A DNA stretch of 6,321 nt. Source: Bacteroidales bacterium (lineage in GTDB: Bacteria > Bacteroidota > Bacteroidia > Bacteroidales > UBA932). Position 1 is the first letter of the stretch; every line of letters begins with the position of its first letter. The stretch lies in the NCBI GenBank assembly GCA_023230265.1, contig JALNXR010000127.1, positions 1 through 6,321 on the forward strand, in the 5' to 3' direction. The notes beneath the pieces are model-generated. The model worked only from the letters and a program-made list of their open reading frames with translations, did no database searches and was not told the DNA's origin. Positions 5,945-6,321 of this stretch are shown one piece after another. A program made the position numbers and the translations under genes.

Positions 5945-6321
5945 TTAAAGATGTTCGATTTTATCGACTAAACCTTTTATTCTACCTGGGGAACCATAGA
6001 ATACAGTTCCAGGCATTACGTTTCTAGTTACAACGCTTCCTACTCCTACGACAGAGTTCTCGCCTATTGTAACTCCAGGTAGAACCATTACTCCAGCTCC
6101 TATCCTCGCAGCTCTTTTAACAGTATAGCCATTTACAATAAAGGGCTTTATATGCCGTCTATTGTGAACCATATAGTTATCATTACAGCCGCAGAACATA
6201 GGTGCTATAAAGACAAGGTCTTCAATCACAGCGCCTTTGGTTATATGACACTGTGCGTGTATAAGACACTTACTGCCCACTGAACAGTCGCCTTCGAAGA
6301 CGGTTAGATGACCAATTACAG
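5945..6321 (-). CDS. Hexapeptide-repeat (left-handed beta-helix) acyltransferase, N-terminus beyond the window
   Basis: The frame is open to the window edge; 124 residues are visible. A GTG at 6280 is not taken as the start because the repeat pattern continues upstream of it (VIGHLTVFEGDCS) and it lacks a well-placed ribosome site. Hexapeptide turns run through VGSKCLIHAQCHITKGAVIED, are broken by a loop (about residues 40-64, CGCNDNYMVHNRRHIKPF), and resume in AARIGAGVMVLPGVTIGENSVVGVGSVVTRNVMPGTVFYGSPGR. The ending is the usual one for trimeric acetyl-CoA-dependent enzymes that acetylate nucleotide sugars or O-antigen sugars (WlbB/PglD/NeuD-like). The loop holds the His/Asn/Asp residues from which the catalytic base usually comes, but I cannot say which is used. 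The stop lies 12 bp before the capsid ATG, so it is in the same operon. A likely job is altering host surface glycans; the substrate is unknown. Confidence 0.8.
   Translation of the reverse strand, partial: VIGHLTVFEGDCSVGSKCLIHAQCHITKGAVIEDLVFIAPMFCGCNDNYMVHNRRHIKPFIVNGYTVKRAARIGAGVMVLPGVTIGENSVVGVGSVVTRNVMPGTVFYGSPGRIKGLVDKIEHL

Noticed and set aside
5945..6280. A complete 111-residue acyltransferase starting at GTG 6280
   Set aside because: The frame stays open to the window edge, and the hexapeptide pattern continues upstream of the GTG, so the gene is truncated by the window rather than starting there.

Overview
The window looks like part of the structural (late) region of an uncultured tailed bacteriophage (Caudoviricetes) or a prophage. 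Every supported gene is on the minus strand, so transcription runs from the high coordinates to position 1. The genes are tightly packed, most start behind strong AGGAGG-type ribosome sites, and one protein is a recognisable HK97-fold major capsid protein. I see no integrase, tRNA, attachment site or host gene, so lytic phage and prophage cannot be told apart. The host cannot be named; base composition is moderately AT-rich, with frequent ATA and AGA/AGG codons. The capsid and adaptor/propeller-type genes suggest a podovirus-like virion, but this is an inference.

Layout in transcription order: (1) 6321-5945, the 3' part of a left-handed beta-helix (hexapeptide) acyltransferase cut by the window edge; (2) 5932-4592, the major capsid protein; (3) a 79-bp gap with a 12-bp stem capped by a UUCG loop, then the ribosome site of the next gene; (4) 4512-2575, a large right-handed beta-helix fibre or spike of the pectate-lyase-3 type with an N-terminal Ig-like domain, a twice-repeated 'WWG' module and a C-terminal beta-sandwich; (5) a 94-bp gap; (6) 2480-1707, a probable head-tail adaptor or other connector protein; (7) 1705-350, a probable beta-propeller tail (nozzle-like) protein, one base after the previous stop; (8) 372-1, the start of an unidentified phage protein that overlaps gene 7 and runs off the window.

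Together the genes would build the capsid shell, a surface or host-recognition fibre, and the connector and tail. The two least routine points are the placement of the beta-helix fibre directly after the capsid gene, separated from it by a strong RNA hairpin, and a sugar-acyltransferase-like enzyme embedded 12 bp upstream of the capsid gene. I found no CRISPR array, RNA gene, insertion sequence or origin, and no clear promoter.
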